A DNA stretch of 64,000 nt, from assembly GCA_963969495.1 (NCBI GenBank), contig OZ018325.1, positions 202,097,223 to 202,161,222 on the forward strand. Direction: 5' to 3'. Below the pieces are notes generated by a model. It had not been told where the DNA came from and did no database searches. It was given only the letters and a program-made list of their open reading frames with translations. Source of the DNA: Ceratothoa steindachneri. Lineage: Eukaryota > Arthropoda > Malacostraca > Isopoda > Cymothoidae. The first letter of the stretch is position 1. Every line of letters begins with the position of its first letter. Position numbers and translations under genes: made by a program. Positions 1-12,248 of the stretch are shown here, piece by piece.

Positions 1-504
1 TCGAGGAAGGAGAATTTCGCCAAGATCTTATCAACAACGTAGTGGTCTACCTTTCAAAATTAGAAAGAAAAATGGAAGATTTTTCTTGGCCAAGATGGAA
101 CCGATTGGACCTTGGATCCGTCAACTATACCTTGTAAAAATGGATGGTGAAGATGCTTTGAAGTCCAGAAGAACCTGGTTGAGTTACAAGTCAAGAAAGG
201 GGTGAAAACTACTTTTGAAGCCATGCCATCGGATCAATTTGGGATAAAGCAGATCTGGGATTTCCCAGAACTAGTAGACACAGCATTAAAGGTGCTCTTA
301 CTGTTCGCCACCACTTACACTTGCGAGGTTAGGTTATTTGTGTTTTGCAGATATAAACAAAGCAAAGACAGAGGCTGGTGGTAGAATGTAATATGCGTCT
401 TGCACTGAGCTGGGGACGCCCTAGAATTGAGGCTTTGGTTGCTTCAAAAGATAGATGGTGCCAACTATCTAATGTCGATATCAATGAATATTCTAGAAGG
501 ATAA
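1..504. other. Unassigned sequence, possibly decayed upstream part of a Tc1 element
   Basis: No open frame here resembles a known protein. Its position just before a readable Tc1 C-terminal half on the plus strand makes it plausible that this is the eroded middle of the same transposase, but I could not recognise the expected SDE(S/K) block or any terminal repeat. Confidence 0.3.
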
Positions 505-793
505 CTATTCTGAGCATACGGCCAAATTAACTCAGGAATGGTTTGAGAAAAGAAAATTAAACTGCGTTCCAGGGCCAATTCAATCACCAGACCTCAATCT
601 TATTGAGCATTTTGACTAATACTGAAGGCTGAAAACCGAAAGAGAAGCCTACAGAACATTTCATCTTTAAAGAAAAAAATGCATAAAAAAGTCGAACGAA
701 GTATCAAGACATGATTGACAAAAGGCAATATTTACTAATAAGAATCGTCTTCGTGTGGTTATTACAAACAAAGGTAATGCTACGAAATATTAA
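505..793 (+). mobile_element. Tc1-like transposase, C-terminal remnant
   Basis: This is the last third of a Tc1-family DDE transposase, which cuts and pastes its own element at TA sites. Read across several frames, the plus strand gives HTAKLTQEWFEKRK, then a degraded PGPIQSPDLNLIEHF, matching the family block W-P-x-Q-S-P-D-L-N-P-I-E that carries the third catalytic Glu. It closes with NKGNATKY and a stop near 793, the usual Tc1 C-terminus. The Trp before PG is lost, a stop follows LIEHFD, and the first catalytic Asp region is not readable. It is a fossil. Tc1 rather than mariner is indicated by Glu, not Asp, at the third catalytic site. Confidence 0.75.
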
Positions 794-959
794 ATAATTG
801 AAATTATTACTTGATGAATACTTTTATCACCTGCTATTTTTTATTAGAAATTGTTTTTATATACAAATAAAATAATAGTTATGTATTTTTTTGTTAAATA
901 TATGTTTAATGAGTTTCCTGCTTCTTTTATAACCAGACAAAAGCACAAAATATTTCAGA

Positions 960-3745
960 AAGAACCTGAAAGGTAAGAACACCGATAGACGAGATCAACA
1001 GCCAGAGACAGAAATAAGAACAATGATCGTAGCAAAGGGGTTGTCGAGATACCACATCGATATTGCCGCGTTGAGTGAGACAAGGCGGGCTGATGAGGGG
1101 AAATTAAAGAAGACAAGAGTGGTTACACTATATACTGGAAGAGGAAATGAAAGAAGATCGACGGATCCATAACGTTGGCTTTGCTGTCAAAAACAGGATC
1201 CTGGAGTTCCTGACTCGCCTACCAATTGGACATAGTAAGAAACTCATGACTCTCCGAGAGAAACTCTCGTAAAATCGCCATACCACCATCATTAGTGCAT
1301 ATGCTCCAACCTTAGATGCCGACGCTGAAATCAAGGAGACATTCTATGGCAACCTTGATTGTATCCTGACAAGAGTCTCGAGAGATCACAAGTTGATTCT
1401 CCTTGGGGCCCTTAATGCTATGGTCAGGAAGGACTATGGAGTCTGGAAACGCACGGTCGGAAGACACGGTGTTGTGAACTACAACGCAAATGGACTGTTG
1501 CTCTTAAATAAAGGCACATAGCAAAGCATGGTGATCACAAATACATTATTCCATCAAGGAGACAGCCGAAATGCAACCTGGTAGCATCCTTGATATAAAC
1601 ACTGGCACTTGCTGGACTGCATCATCCTTAGAGCGCGTGATCAGTGTGATGCCAACATGACTCGTGCCATGATCGGCACAGTGGAGTTTTAGACAGACCA
1701 CCGGCTTCTTCGATCGATAATGAGGTTCTTACTACCGCGCATATAGAGGAGATAACCAACATCGTGGCGCTCAAAGATCCGGAGAACCGAAATGCTTTCC
1801 ATAGATTACTCAACACTTCGCTCTTGCGATGCCCCAACACATAATGCAAGCGATACCTGGGGAAACATCAAGAACTCTCTTCAGTAAACTGTCAAAAAAC
1901 AGGATTGGCTTCTCGAAAAAGAAAAATGAAGACTGGTTATATAAAAACAATGCTGAAATAACAAACATTCTTGAGCAGAAGCTGAATACTTTTACTGCAT
2001 GGAAAAATGATATACAAGATCAGTAGAAGCAGCAGAGATACCGACAGCTTAATGCTGATGCTCACTACAAGATCCACTAAGATCAGCTGATGGGGAGAGA
2101 TTCTTCCAGGATGATGAAGCCTTCCTAGGATGCTGAAAGGAGCACTTTGAGCAACTTCTTAATAAGAATGCCAATATCGATGATACCATTTATGCAGACA
2201 TCCTCCAACAAAGTGTGAGAGATGAGCTCTAAAGAATTCCCACGCGCTTGGAAGTAAGCACCGCGATTCAGAAAACCAAATCAATAAATCTTGCGGTCCC
2301 GATGGCATTCTAGCGGAGGTATCCAAGCACGGTGACTCACTACTAACTAGGAGGCTCCATAACTTATCACTCAGATCTTGATGACTGAACAACTATCAGC
2401 CGACTTTAGAGAAGCTTTCATTGTCTCCATCTTTAAGAAAGGGGACTGATTGGCGTGTGGAAACTACCGCGGAATCTCACTCCTGTTGACTGCTGGGAAG
2501 ATCTTGGCGCGCATCTTAAAAGACCTTTTTTCCCCAAATGCCGAAAAACACCTCCCTGAGTTACAATGTGGCTTTAGGGCGCGTGGAACAACTGGCATGA
2601 TATTCACTGACCACCAGATCAAGGAGAAATGCCGCGAGCTTAAAGAGATCTACCACCTCCGATGGAGCTATGTTAACGACTGGATGGAGCACTATTTAAC
2701 TTGCAGCACCTGAAGGCCAGAACAAGGGTAGGAAACTAGGTGTATCTGAACTACAGTATGCCGAACACTGCACAATCATCGCACACTCTATCAAAGAGAT
2801 TCAAGCAACCGTCAGTACATTTAACAACGCTTTAAGAAAGCTTGGTTCGAATATGAATATGCAGAAGACCCAAACCAAATTCCAGCCGAAATCATCAAGG
2901 CCAGATAAGAATCCTCCCATTGCCGTAGAGGGAGAGCAACTTAGATATCTGGAACACTTCCAGTACCATGGCAGTCATCCCTCAGCGAAAGAAAAATCGA
3001 CAAGGAAGTGTGGCAGCCTTCCAGAATGTAAAATCAAGGGTCTTTGACAATCACGGCGTGAGAAAAAAGACAAAGCTCATGGTATATAATGCTGTGGTTC
3101 TCACGGTACTACTATACAGAGGTAAAACATGGACCACATGGAGGCGTCATGTAAAGTAACTCGAGCAGTTCCACTAAAGATGTCTCCGAAGAATCCTACA
3201 CATTTCTTGGGAGGAGTGAAGAACAAACATCAGCGTTCTAGAAGAAGAAGACTACACTAGCAGCGAGGCCCTCCTAATGAAACATCCAATTAGATTGGCG
3301 GGGCACTGCCCTCGAATTCTAGAGAAAACACTGCCTCTACGGGTCTTGTTCTCCGAACTTCAAATTGGCGCCGGCGGGAGAGGAGGACAGAAAAGGTGAA
3401 GGAAGTCCTACATGAAGAAAGTAAACATTAACGTCAACTCATGGAAGACCTCCGCCGTGGACCACCATGGTTGGGGACGTGCAGCTCAACGACCAGTGGT
3501 AAGGTTCGAAACCACCCGACGTGACAATGAACAGCAGAGACGAGAGCGTAGGCATGCAAAAGCCGCCAATCTAGTGATGCGGCAACAAAACTCTCCCCAT
3601 GCACCATCTGCGGGACGTTCGCGAAACGGTGCCGGTCTTGACTGGGCCTCCTCCACCACCTAATGAACCACAGGAACGATGGCCACCAAAGGACGTCATC
3701 CTCGCTCGCGAGTGACAGCCAACGAAGTGACTAGATATTTATGCA
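960..3745 (+). mobile_element. Decayed APE-type LINE with C-terminal zinc finger
   Basis: This is a non-LTR retrotransposon ORF2 (endonuclease plus reverse transcriptase), unreadable in one frame. Order on the plus strand: an APE endonuclease start near 1000-1130 (IDIAALSETRRADEGKL); weak endonuclease pieces to 1900; the pre-RT segment ending in ERFFQDDEAFLGC (2085-2130); an RT finger region NYRGISLLLTAGKILARIL (2461-2520); a collapsed catalytic box LQYAEHCTIIA near 2752-2790 where YADD is expected; then the C-terminal GHC..RILEKTLPLRVLFSEL block (3300-3360). The end is a zinc-finger-like CTICGTF...LGLLHHLMNH reading (3601-3665). Much of the RT palm between 2660 and 2750 is missing. Elements of this architecture are often annotated as endonuclease-reverse transcriptase or craniofacial-development-protein-2-like. 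It is inactive. Confidence 0.75.
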
Positions 3746-4359
3746 CGCAAGTGTATGTGCAAAAGAAACCAAAATTAACTAAACTAAGAGTAGGTTCAGA
3801 GAGCACTTTCATCTTTATTTACAAAGTCCTCTTTGAGTAATGAACAGAGACGACATACAGTAGCTTGACTAGTAAAATGTCAGGCCTCCTTTCCCCAAAT
3901 CCAAATTAGAAGGGAAAAAATCCGGTAAAATCTTAATTTCAGACCTAATGCAAAAAAAAATTTGGATTTGATTTAAAACTACCCAAAGGTTGATGCTGAA
4001 ATTGGTCAAAGCGTCGAAACAAACGCATTCTCAACTTTTTTCATAGTTGTTAGATTTAACGAGAGATTTGTCGTTATTCCAATTGATTCCATGATTGCAA
4101 TTCTAAATGTACATAAATAGGGGGAGATACGGAACACTAGATAATGGTTTCTTTTTCACCACAATGTACGCCCCCATACAGTTCTTAGCAAATGACTGAT
4201 TCATTATTTGTCAAAAACATGTCATTGTAACACCACATCCTCCATATTACCAAGATATATCGCACTCTCACTCCTTCATGATCTGCTGCTCAACGAAACG
4301 TTAAACGCCACTCTGATATTCAAGAAATTCAGATATTTTGGAGGAAAAGGTGGAGGCAT

Positions 4360-4360
<1 letters not shown>
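3746..4360. other. AT-rich spacer, nothing recognised
   Basis: No protein family, RNA gene or repeat structure is recognisable between the LINE end and the purine-rich tract at 4360. Confidence 0.5.
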
Positions 4361-4361
<1 letters not shown>

Positions 4362-4391
<30 letters not shown>

Positions 4392-4514
4392 AAGGGAAGT
4401 GGGAATGAAAGAAGTAAGTAAAAATGAAACAAACAAAATAAGAAACTATGCTAACATAGCTTACGATCATTTTGTTTGTTTTATTTTTCATTTTTACTTA
4501 CTTCTTTTATTCCC
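4362..4514. repeat. (GA)n tract followed by a foldback inverted repeat
   Basis: A (GA)n run of about 13 units (4366-4391) leads into a left arm at 4401-4439. The right arm at 4469-4514 is its reverse complement over about 40 bp, apart from a 7-nt insertion in the right arm. The arms share GAAGTAAGTAAAAATGAA and AACAAACAAAAT. The loop is about 29 nt. The overlapping ORFs on both strands are products of the symmetry. It could be a small foldback transposon or a hairpin-forming repeat; no coding capacity is seen. Confidence 0.7.
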
Positions 4515-6774
4515 GATTTCCTCTCACTCCCTTTTTCACCCCAACCTTATCTTTCAGGCCTTGCGTTTCAATAATCTCTTTGAGTAGAGAAATATTAATC
4601 CCTTAATGGATCCAAACTAAAATAGTTGCTATATTCAAATGTACGCAATGGTCTTATTGTTATTGATTTTAATTTTTTGTAGAGGTATCTAAAGCTCCAT
4701 ATGGCAATCATTCACAGCATCGTCTATAATAGTTAGCAAGCATAGCTTCCACGAAAGTAAATTTGATTTCACTGAAAAAAGGATATTAAATTTTCTTTTA
4801 AATCACTTTATATCACGACAACGATATCCATGAAATTCCTAAATTTCATTTAAAATAGAAACACTAGCAAAAAGTAAAGTAGGACTAAATAATTTTTTTA
4901 AAGACAGCAAAAAAAGCCGAGGCAACAATCAGAAGAAGTCTTATACATAAGTTGAAAATAAAGCGTCATCATCAACCAAATTAAAAATAATATGCATATC
5001 CAATAGAGCTAAATGAATTTAGATATAGTGGCTTCAATTAATACATATTTAAGGCGTGTCGAACGATGCGGTCGTGTATTGTCATGTAATTTAGTGTATT
5101 ATATTCAAATGTATTAGGTATTTTTACTTTATTTCTTTCAGACGTTTCTTACTTGTTGGTACAAGGAGATAAATCTGCTATATTTGCATCGCCGAAGCGC
5201 AGCATAAATTATATGGTTAAAAGCGCATAGACTTCATATAATGCATTATAACACCTAGCAAGAGAGAAAAAATGATCCGCTTCTACCGTTTGCATTAGAA
5301 ACACAGAGCTACCACTGATCTACACTGGACCAAAAGGTAACAAAACCTGAACTTTTACAAGTTCAGAGGAGAAGCATATTCCATTAATGGATTCTTTCCT
5401 GTGAACTCTTCCTTCCTGAAACTCTTAAAGAGTTTAATTTTTTGTCTCAGTAAAAAAAATCCCGAAATGTTAAGGGAAAATTCTATGTTGACTTGCGATG
5501 AGCGAGGTAGGGTGACGATTGTGGTACGGGTTCGGTTGTGATTGAGTTGTTTGTCAAGTTCTGGTTTGTTTTGATAGGTAAGAACAACTTTCATGATTTT
5601 AGAGTTGGGCTGATCCTCGATGCTCTGAAAGAGAAAGGTCTTTTGCTCAAGGTTTTGGTTTTTATAGCCAGAATAATAAGAGAAGTCCGTGGGTGGGGTG
5701 AGATTCGATGAACTCTAGGCACTTTGGCCACCAACCAGCCAAAACACAACGGAGTGTATCGCTATGAGGCCGCAAGTTCAACCTAAACGATTATTATTGT
5801 GAGTTCTACCCGTTGCTCAAAAGCGGTTTAGAATAAAAGTCGTCATACCTCGAATTAACGATGGAAAATGAAAATGGGAATACGAATCAAACCAAGAAGA
5901 AGAAAAAGTGAGTAAACTTTTGTACACAGGACCAATAGAAGTCTATGCCGAAGACTTTACTAGTCATATGACAAAAGAGGAAGATCCATGAGAATTAACG
6001 AATCAAAAAAGGAGATGAGGGAGAGAAACTCCCCAAAGTTCAGTAAGAAGAAAAAAAGTAAAGGAGATCAAAAACAATAAAAAATAATATAAAACTTAGC
6101 CCAAAATTGTGACTATCAAAAATGGAAAACTACCCAATCAATAAAATTATTCAAATTAGAAAATAAATAAAAACGGCTTGAATGTACAGATATAAATAAA
6201 ATAAGAACAAAAGAAGTAAAAGAAAAGACAAAAGCAATTAGACGGAGTTGATGTTGGGCTCATAAAAAAAATGGCAGTGCTCTTGGGCAAAATAGTTAGT
6301 GCTCCAATTCCCTTAGATGAGAAGCAGGCTCAGACAAGAAGAATGTCAGATATTTTGTAATGTTAGAACCACATTATAGAATCGAATATGACACAAAATT
6401 ACTTAAAAAATGAGCAACTTGTTGCTCTATAAAATTTAATAATGGGTTCACACGTTGAACCATAGAAAAAATTAGACGGAGAGGAATCTGAAGAATGTTC
6501 TCAAAAGATCGCTGGTCACCTCAGGTTATTAGCTCCCTTTTGTAAAAGTCCTAGAGAGATGTCGGGTCATAAGTCCTAGTTTTGTCCATAGCGCGATTAG
6601 TCTTTTAAAAGGCCTGAATTTTGTATGCTAACCGGTGAGATCTGGGCAAGCGGGCAAACATACAAGTAAGTTTAAAAACAAGCGTTCAAACGACAACTTC
6701 CTAGGCCGCTTATATGACCGATGAGAGCTCATACGAATTTTAGCTGAAGGTAAAATCATCGCTTCATAAATTTA
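4515..6774. other. AT-rich intergenic sequence, no gene recognised
   Basis: No recognisable protein domain, tRNA or structured repeat was found. Around 5860-6350 the plus strand is A-rich with many short lysine-rich frames, vaguely like the 5' leader and ORF1 of a LINE, but without knuckles or any other motif; I do not call it. Confidence 0.4.
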
Positions 6775-7394
6775 AATGAATGAAATGAAATGAAAAGTGG
6801 GAGAAAAAGACACAAATCAGCTGATCCCTCTCACCTAGCCCAACCCGGGCACTCGTGAGTTCCAAGGGAAGGATGGGGGCGAGGGCCCGGTACTCCCTTG
6901 TAATCCTCCGAGTTCTCCTCACCCAAGTCCTATGGTCACCTGAGTCCCCGAGTTCTATGGGACTTGGGTGGGGAGAACTCGGGGGTCGGAGTGAGAGGGA
7001 GAAGAAGAGGAAGAAGAAAAGTTAAGGATACAACAGCGAGAAATATAGTCTGAGACAATATAAATGACCTAGGAGGTCATTGGCCCTACAACTTAACGTG
7101 GGGTCCGAACCATGGTGTGTAATTTTTTTATCTATCTCAGTCTATTCCTTATTTACTTAGGTCCCCTGTTCCTTGTGTAAGTTGTAGGCCCGGTAAGTGT
7201 GTGTTTTGATAGAGAGTGAAAGTTAATAGGTAGAAATTGAAGAAAGTAAGGGTTTGCATAGGCTAATCTCTAGCAGTATGAGTAGGTAGTTAAATTAGAA
7301 TTGGTGTGAGTAGGTATTTGCAGGAAATTCTAAAGGTGGTCAGTTACAGTATGGAAAAAGTGAGTGAGCCCTATGACAAGGACTTGAGGCATAC
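6775..7394 (-). mobile_element. Second, 5'-truncated 3' tail of LINE-A family
   Basis: This block shares its order of landmarks with 7395-7990: an AATGAAATGAAAxGTGGGAGAAAAAG end, a GC-rich core, a GAAGAAGA-rich stretch, CTTAACGTGGG(A/G)xCCG, and a GGTTTGCA...GCTAATCTCT stretch. Read on the minus strand, each block ends in a short TTTCA-type tail, as expected for a LINE 3' end. I infer that this is the truncated 3' end of a second element lying directly behind LINE-A in the same orientation. A local tandem duplication of the 3' UTR is the alternative. Confidence 0.5.
6908..6985. repeat. GC-rich hairpin inside LINE tail
   Basis: CCGAGTTCTCCTCACCCAAG-type sequence at 6908-6935 is the near-perfect reverse complement of 6959-6985 (GACTTGGGTGGGGAGAACTC). 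The loop is about 23 nt. A shorter GC-rich self-complementary patch sits at the matching place of the neighbouring tail (around 7440-7510), so the 3' UTR of this LINE family probably carries a conserved structured element. Confidence 0.6.
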
Positions 7395-8267
7395 TGTATG
7401 AAATGAAATGAAAGGGAAAGTGGGAGAAAAAGTTTTAGATCCCCATGCCCCTCCCCCACTCCTCGACCAGTCCCTCCTGGAGGAGGGGCCCGGTCGGGGG
7501 GGGGGGCAAGGCCCGGTTTCTCCGATTTTCCCCGGCACCCTCTTCCCTCTGGGCCTGAAGGCACCGGGGGAAAAGAGCTCCGGAAAGGGAAAGAAAGGGA
7601 GGGGAAGAAGAAAGAAGTAAGGATAGGACAGACTGAGATAAAGTCAAAGGCTTGAAAGTTGACCAAGTTGGCCTGTGGACCTTCTTAACGTGGGACCCGG
7701 ACCCCGGTGTTTTTTATGTTTTCCTAGCTTTTAATTGTCACGATTTGCTGTACCTGTCCCTGGTGTTAGTATTTGGCCCATCTTTGGATAGTGGTAAAGG
7801 AGGAAGATGATTGAAGTGGACGGAAGTTGGAGGTTTGCAGGGAGAGGTGCAAGTTGCGTGGAGGTCACGCTAATCTCTGTACTATAAACTAATTTTAGAG
7901 TTAAGTTCGAAATAAGTTAGAGTGAAAGTGTGTATGTTTGTTTATTTAAGTGGTTGTTTTGTTATTATGTTATGTGTGTATGAGATAGGCATTCAAACCG
8001 TTGTTAGCGTTATTTGTTTTCCTGCTATGTTAATAACTCGAGTTTCTGTGATTTTTGTAGAATAATTCTCGTATCTTTATCTGTTGTGTGGGCTCATGTA
8101 CCTTGGTTATTTATTTGTTTACTTCTCATCTTATTCATGTTGTTTTTCTTTTTCGTTCATTTGCACTTTTTGGTTAGTTTTGTCCTTCCTTGTGGGTATC
8201 AAGTCCAATCCGGTGAGTTTGTCATTATTCGGGAAATCTTTGTCCCAATCGGATTTCCTTATTTGGT

Positions 8268-11019
8268 TTACACGTAAATCTCCTCCTCTTTCTTTTGGTC
8301 CGCTTTGTTTTTAGCACTAAGAAACAGCATATGTTGTCTCCATCCTGCCCCTCGTGCTATATGATTATTTAGTTCCTCTCTTATTTCTTCTTGTGTTTTT
8401 TCTATGATTTCTTTGGCTCTTTTTTCAATTATTTTGTTTAGTGGTTTTATTTTCGCTTCGATGTGTAAGTCTCTTTGATTTTTCCTCTCTAATCGTCGTT
8501 TGTTCGTAATTATGTATACTGCCTTATTCTGTATACGTTGCATTCTTATTAAATTGCTTCTTGAAACCGTATACATGGCAATTGTTGGATATATCAAGGT
8601 AGGCTGTACCATGGCGTGGTAGATCTTTTTCTTATTTTTCATGTTTAGATTTCTTAATGTGTAGAGTAAAGTTAGCATGCCTCGTGCTTTGTTTATTCTT
8701 TCGGTCACGTGTTTCTTGTAACCATTTTTGGTAATAGTTAGGCCTAAATTCTTGCCTTCACCATTATACTTGTATCGCTCTCCATCTATGTAAACGTCAG
8801 ATAGTTTTTTGCGTTAGATAGGTATAATTTTAAATTTATCTTTATTCGTTTTAATTTTCCATTTGCGTTTATACTCGTTTAGATTTTCTATTTCTGTTGC
8901 CATTACACTAGCCAGCATCTCAGGGCTCCGATAAACACAGGGAATTAATTGAGTGAAATCATCGGCGTATTGCATGTTCACACAGCCCACGTTCCTGGGT
9001 GGGGGAATGTCCGAAGTATACACTGAGTATAGCGAAGGACTTAAACACCCTTCCTGAACGAGGCCCGTATTAAGCTTGAATCTTTCACCTTGGCAATTCC
9101 CCGTGTCTATGTACGTATATCTTTCCATGATGTAGTCGCATAAAATTCTTTCCAAATAGTTGTTAATTTACAAATTTAGAATTTTATGTTGTATGCCTTT
9201 TGCCAGACTTCATCGAATGATTTAGATACGTCCCGGCATACAATGTGCATACTGCATTTCTCTCCTTTCACTTTGCTTATTTTTTCTGTAATCACGCTGA
9301 GGGCCATCTCCGTATTCCTGTTCTTTCTGAAGCCGAATTGTTGATTGTTCCAGAGATTGCTTTCTGTAAAAAAATCCATTTAATCTTGTGTTCAGGATTT
9401 TTTTTCAAACACCTTCCCGATAAAGTCGAGAAGGGATATAGGTCGGAAGTTTTCGACCTCCGAAGGTGGTTTTACCGGCTTGGGTATGAATATCATTTTG
9501 GCTATCTTTAACTTATCGGAGAAGTATCTCGTGTTTGTACAGGCGTTAAACACGGTCCTTATCCCTTCCAGTATATTATCCGGTGCTTTTATACAGTTTT
9601 TCTGCTGAGGTCCGATTTACCAGGGGGCTTTTTTTAAAAATTTGAAATGGTATTCTTTAATTCCTCGATTGTAATTTTGGCTTAAATCCTTCGCTCGCAT
9701 ACCGTTCCTCTTCTACGTAGTGATATGAGAAAGTCCTCTCAATCCGTTCATTTAGTTCGTCAATTATTTCGTTTTTGAAGTCTATATCGTAGTTTTCGTT
9801 TTCCTCTTCGCCGATGTTGAAGACTCCTTTCCAGTGTTCCCTGAACAATTTTTCAATCTCGCGTTCATCTTCGATTAATTTCCGTGTCTGTCCTTAATCT
9901 TTATTTTTATTTACCTTTAGCATTTCCCATTATTTTTTATCTTTTTCCAAAATTCTGGGGGCAATAGCTCGTTGTCAATATTTTGAATGGCTATGTCCCA
10001 GTATTCTCTTTGTTTGTCCGTTATTGCGCTAAGTAGTTCTCTCTTCTTCGTTCTCAGATTGCGGTATTTTTCACTTGACGTTCCGTTTATTATTATGTCC
10101 TCGTTAATCGCTTTAATTTTTGCCTTCTTAGCTTTCACTTCGTCTGTACATATAAAGTATGTAACTCTTTTGTATGTGTTTCTGGGTATTGCAATCGCAT
10201 CAGCTGTTTCTATTCGCGTCCTTATTTTTTCCAGATCGCCATCGATTTCTTCCTAAGCAGTTTCATTTAGTCTGTTTGGTGCGTAGTTATTCAATTCTTG
10301 TTTGTACTTTTCCCAGTCTGCTCTATGGTATGCTTTCCATTTTTTTAGTGGGTATTTGTATTAGTAGCTGATTAACGGTGAGTAGTGTTGCTGTGTGGTC
10401 GCTGTAGATAACATCTATTGGTTCCATGTGATAGTTAAAAGGAATGCTATTGTTTGCTAGGAAAATATCTGGAGTTGTCGCTGTTCTGTCTTCAATTAGC
10501 GTTGGGTACTCTGGTCCTAGTCTTCTTATTATCCGTCTGTCTATTAGAGCTTGTAGGTCTTTCCCTGTTTCGTTTCTGTTCTTATATGCTGTGTACGAGC
10601 ATCTTACGTTCATATCTCCCAAAACCAAAGTTGGAAGTCTATTGTTAAATATTCTCACGAAGTTATTTATTGGGGCTCCCGGTCGTTGCGGTGGTTGGTA
10701 TCCCGTAGCGATTATTATATTGGTTAATTCCATTTTGACCTCAATTGAAAGGTAATATTCGGTTAGTCCTTGCTTTGTTTTGTACTCTATTCCTTTCTTT
10801 ATTGCTATTGCAGCTCCGTCGTGTGCATTGTTGTTGTTATTAGTCGCTATTACGTCGTAGTTTTATATTTTTAGTTTGTGAGTCTCAAGGTTAATCTCGT
10901 GACCTGAAATTAGAATGATGTCGGGCTCTATTTCTCTAAAGATATTATTTGTATGTGTTTTCTTTATTCTTCTAGCCATTCATATTTATCTGTAGAATTC
11001 TTAATTTACTATTATCCAT
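8268..11019 (-). pseudogene. LINE-A ORF2: APE endonuclease and reverse transcriptase
   Basis: This is the target-primed reverse transcription enzyme, reading down from an ATG at 11017-11019 (MDNSKLRILQINMNG). Endonuclease landmarks are QINMNG, the Glu of SGHEINL, LGDMNV (about 10610) and YSDHTATLL (about 10395), so the active-site residues are present though out of a single frame. The RT follows: FGFRKNRNTEMAL (about 9340), the motif-A region VCRDVSKSFDEVW, GLVQEGCLSPSLYSVY (motif B) and MQYADDFTQLI (about 8960) with the catalytic Asp pair intact. The C-terminal thumb/connection part is 8268-8708 (INKARGMLTLLYTLR ... RIQNKAVYIITNKRR). No RNase H domain is visible. Several frameshifts break it between 9160 and 9900. 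Confidence 0.8.
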
Positions 11020-11174
11020 CTTGTTTGTATGTATTACGTAAATTTATTTGTATCTTTTCCTGGTATTTCTGCCTTTCATCTCTGTCCTTGCTGAGGTCTG
11101 ACTGTTATCCGTTTCACATTTCGCGGTTGGTATTTCCGGTCTTTGGTCGCATGGCGAGGTGTCGCTAGTCGATT

Positions 11175-12248
11175 TTATTTTTTGTTGTTACATGTGTTTC
11201 TTTTTAGGTTTTTCTTATTATTCTCGTCGGTACTGCTCTCACATTCTGTATCCTCGCTTTCTGTGTCTTCCTCTTGTTCAGATTCGGTTTCCTTTCTTTG
11301 TGTTTCTTCCAAGAGTTTCTTATTTGTATCTTCTGAAATAATTATGTTAAATATAGCCGATGAATCAATATTTTGCGGGAATTTCATTGGCTCCAGCCCA
11401 CTTTCCTTGAGCATGGAGTTCAACGTGGTGGCATATGTTCTTGGTTGGGCAATGTTTAAGACGTGTGAGTGTAGAATGCATGTCAGTATTTTTACGTTCA
11501 GAGTTCCGTCAAGCGTCATTTGAGTGGTTGCTCCATTTGTTGTGTTTCAATTTCTTTTCTCTTCGGACATGTCATTGCCATTGTTCTGGGGGTCCCTCCG
11601 CAATCAACACACTTTTTCGAGGAGTTTGTGCAGCTCCTCCAATAATGTGGGCCACTGCATTCCGAACATATTTCTCCTTCCTTTCTTGGGCAGTTTGCGG
11701 TGATGTGGTCTTCCATTTTGTACCATCTGAAACAGATTTGTATATTGTGATGCTGGTCCCTTTGAATGTTACAAGTTGGGATTTTCATACTATATGCGAG
11801 GATTCCCTTCTGTAGTGCCTTTGTTGCAATCTCGGTTACTCGCACACTATTTTGTACACATGTGTGTGTTCCTTAAATTTGATTATGTCGTGTATCTTCA
11901 TCCAGGGTTGTTGTTCCATTATTTCATATTTTATTTCGTCTGGGGAGTGTTCTCCCACCCATGATTCTACCTAACGGCATACGATGCTTCGGTTGGCAAT
12001 AATCTGGGTTGGTACTTTAGCCTCTAAGTCGATTTTCCTTAAAGTGATGGTTCTTGCCGATGAAAGTAGCAGTTCGACATCGTTGTTTTCCGTACAGATG
12101 ACAACAAATCCATTAACTGTTTCTACGCTTTGAACAGGGAGATTTGTAAATCCTTGAAGATGCTTTGTGCTACATCCTGTGGTCTCCGTTTTATCCCGTT
12201 CTGAATGAGCCGAAGTGGGAGCCTTTTGGTGAAGTCATGTGGGTCCAT
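11175..12248 (-). pseudogene. LINE-A ORF1: gag-like protein with CCHC knuckles
   Basis: This is the RNA-binding ORF1 protein, starting at an ATG at 12246-12248 (MDPHDFTKRLPLRL). The knuckle region is at about 11570-11720 and holds three modules: CFRWYKMEDHITANC, CSECSGPHYWRSC and CVDCGGTPRTMAMTC, then PKRKEIE. The second Cys of the first module is Trp and the His of the third is Pro, so two of the three zinc sites are damaged. A one-base shift near 11516 splits the frame. The rest (TLNVKILTCILHSHVLNI ... then an acidic, Ser/Glu-rich tail to 11175) is clearly shared with LINE-B at 18119-18427. Multiple stops lie between the start and the knuckles. Confidence 0.75.

Noticed and set aside
5860..6350. 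Possible 5' leader and ORF1 of another LINE
   Set aside because: Only A-rich composition and short lysine-rich frames support it; no knuckle or conserved block was found.
7340..7666. Overlapping proline/glycine-rich ORFs on both strands
   Set aside because: They come from the GC-rich, self-complementary LINE tail; composition and overlap argue against a gene.
8014..8314. Two overlapping plus-strand ORFs rich in Phe, Leu and Ser
   Set aside because: They lie opposite the LINE-A 3' UTR and ORF2 end; the T-rich strand gives hydrophobic frames by composition.
10444..11523. Several plus-strand ORFs over 60-126 residues with hydrophobic composition across LINE-A
   Set aside because: They are antisense shadows of the LINE-A ORF1 and ORF2 on the minus strand.
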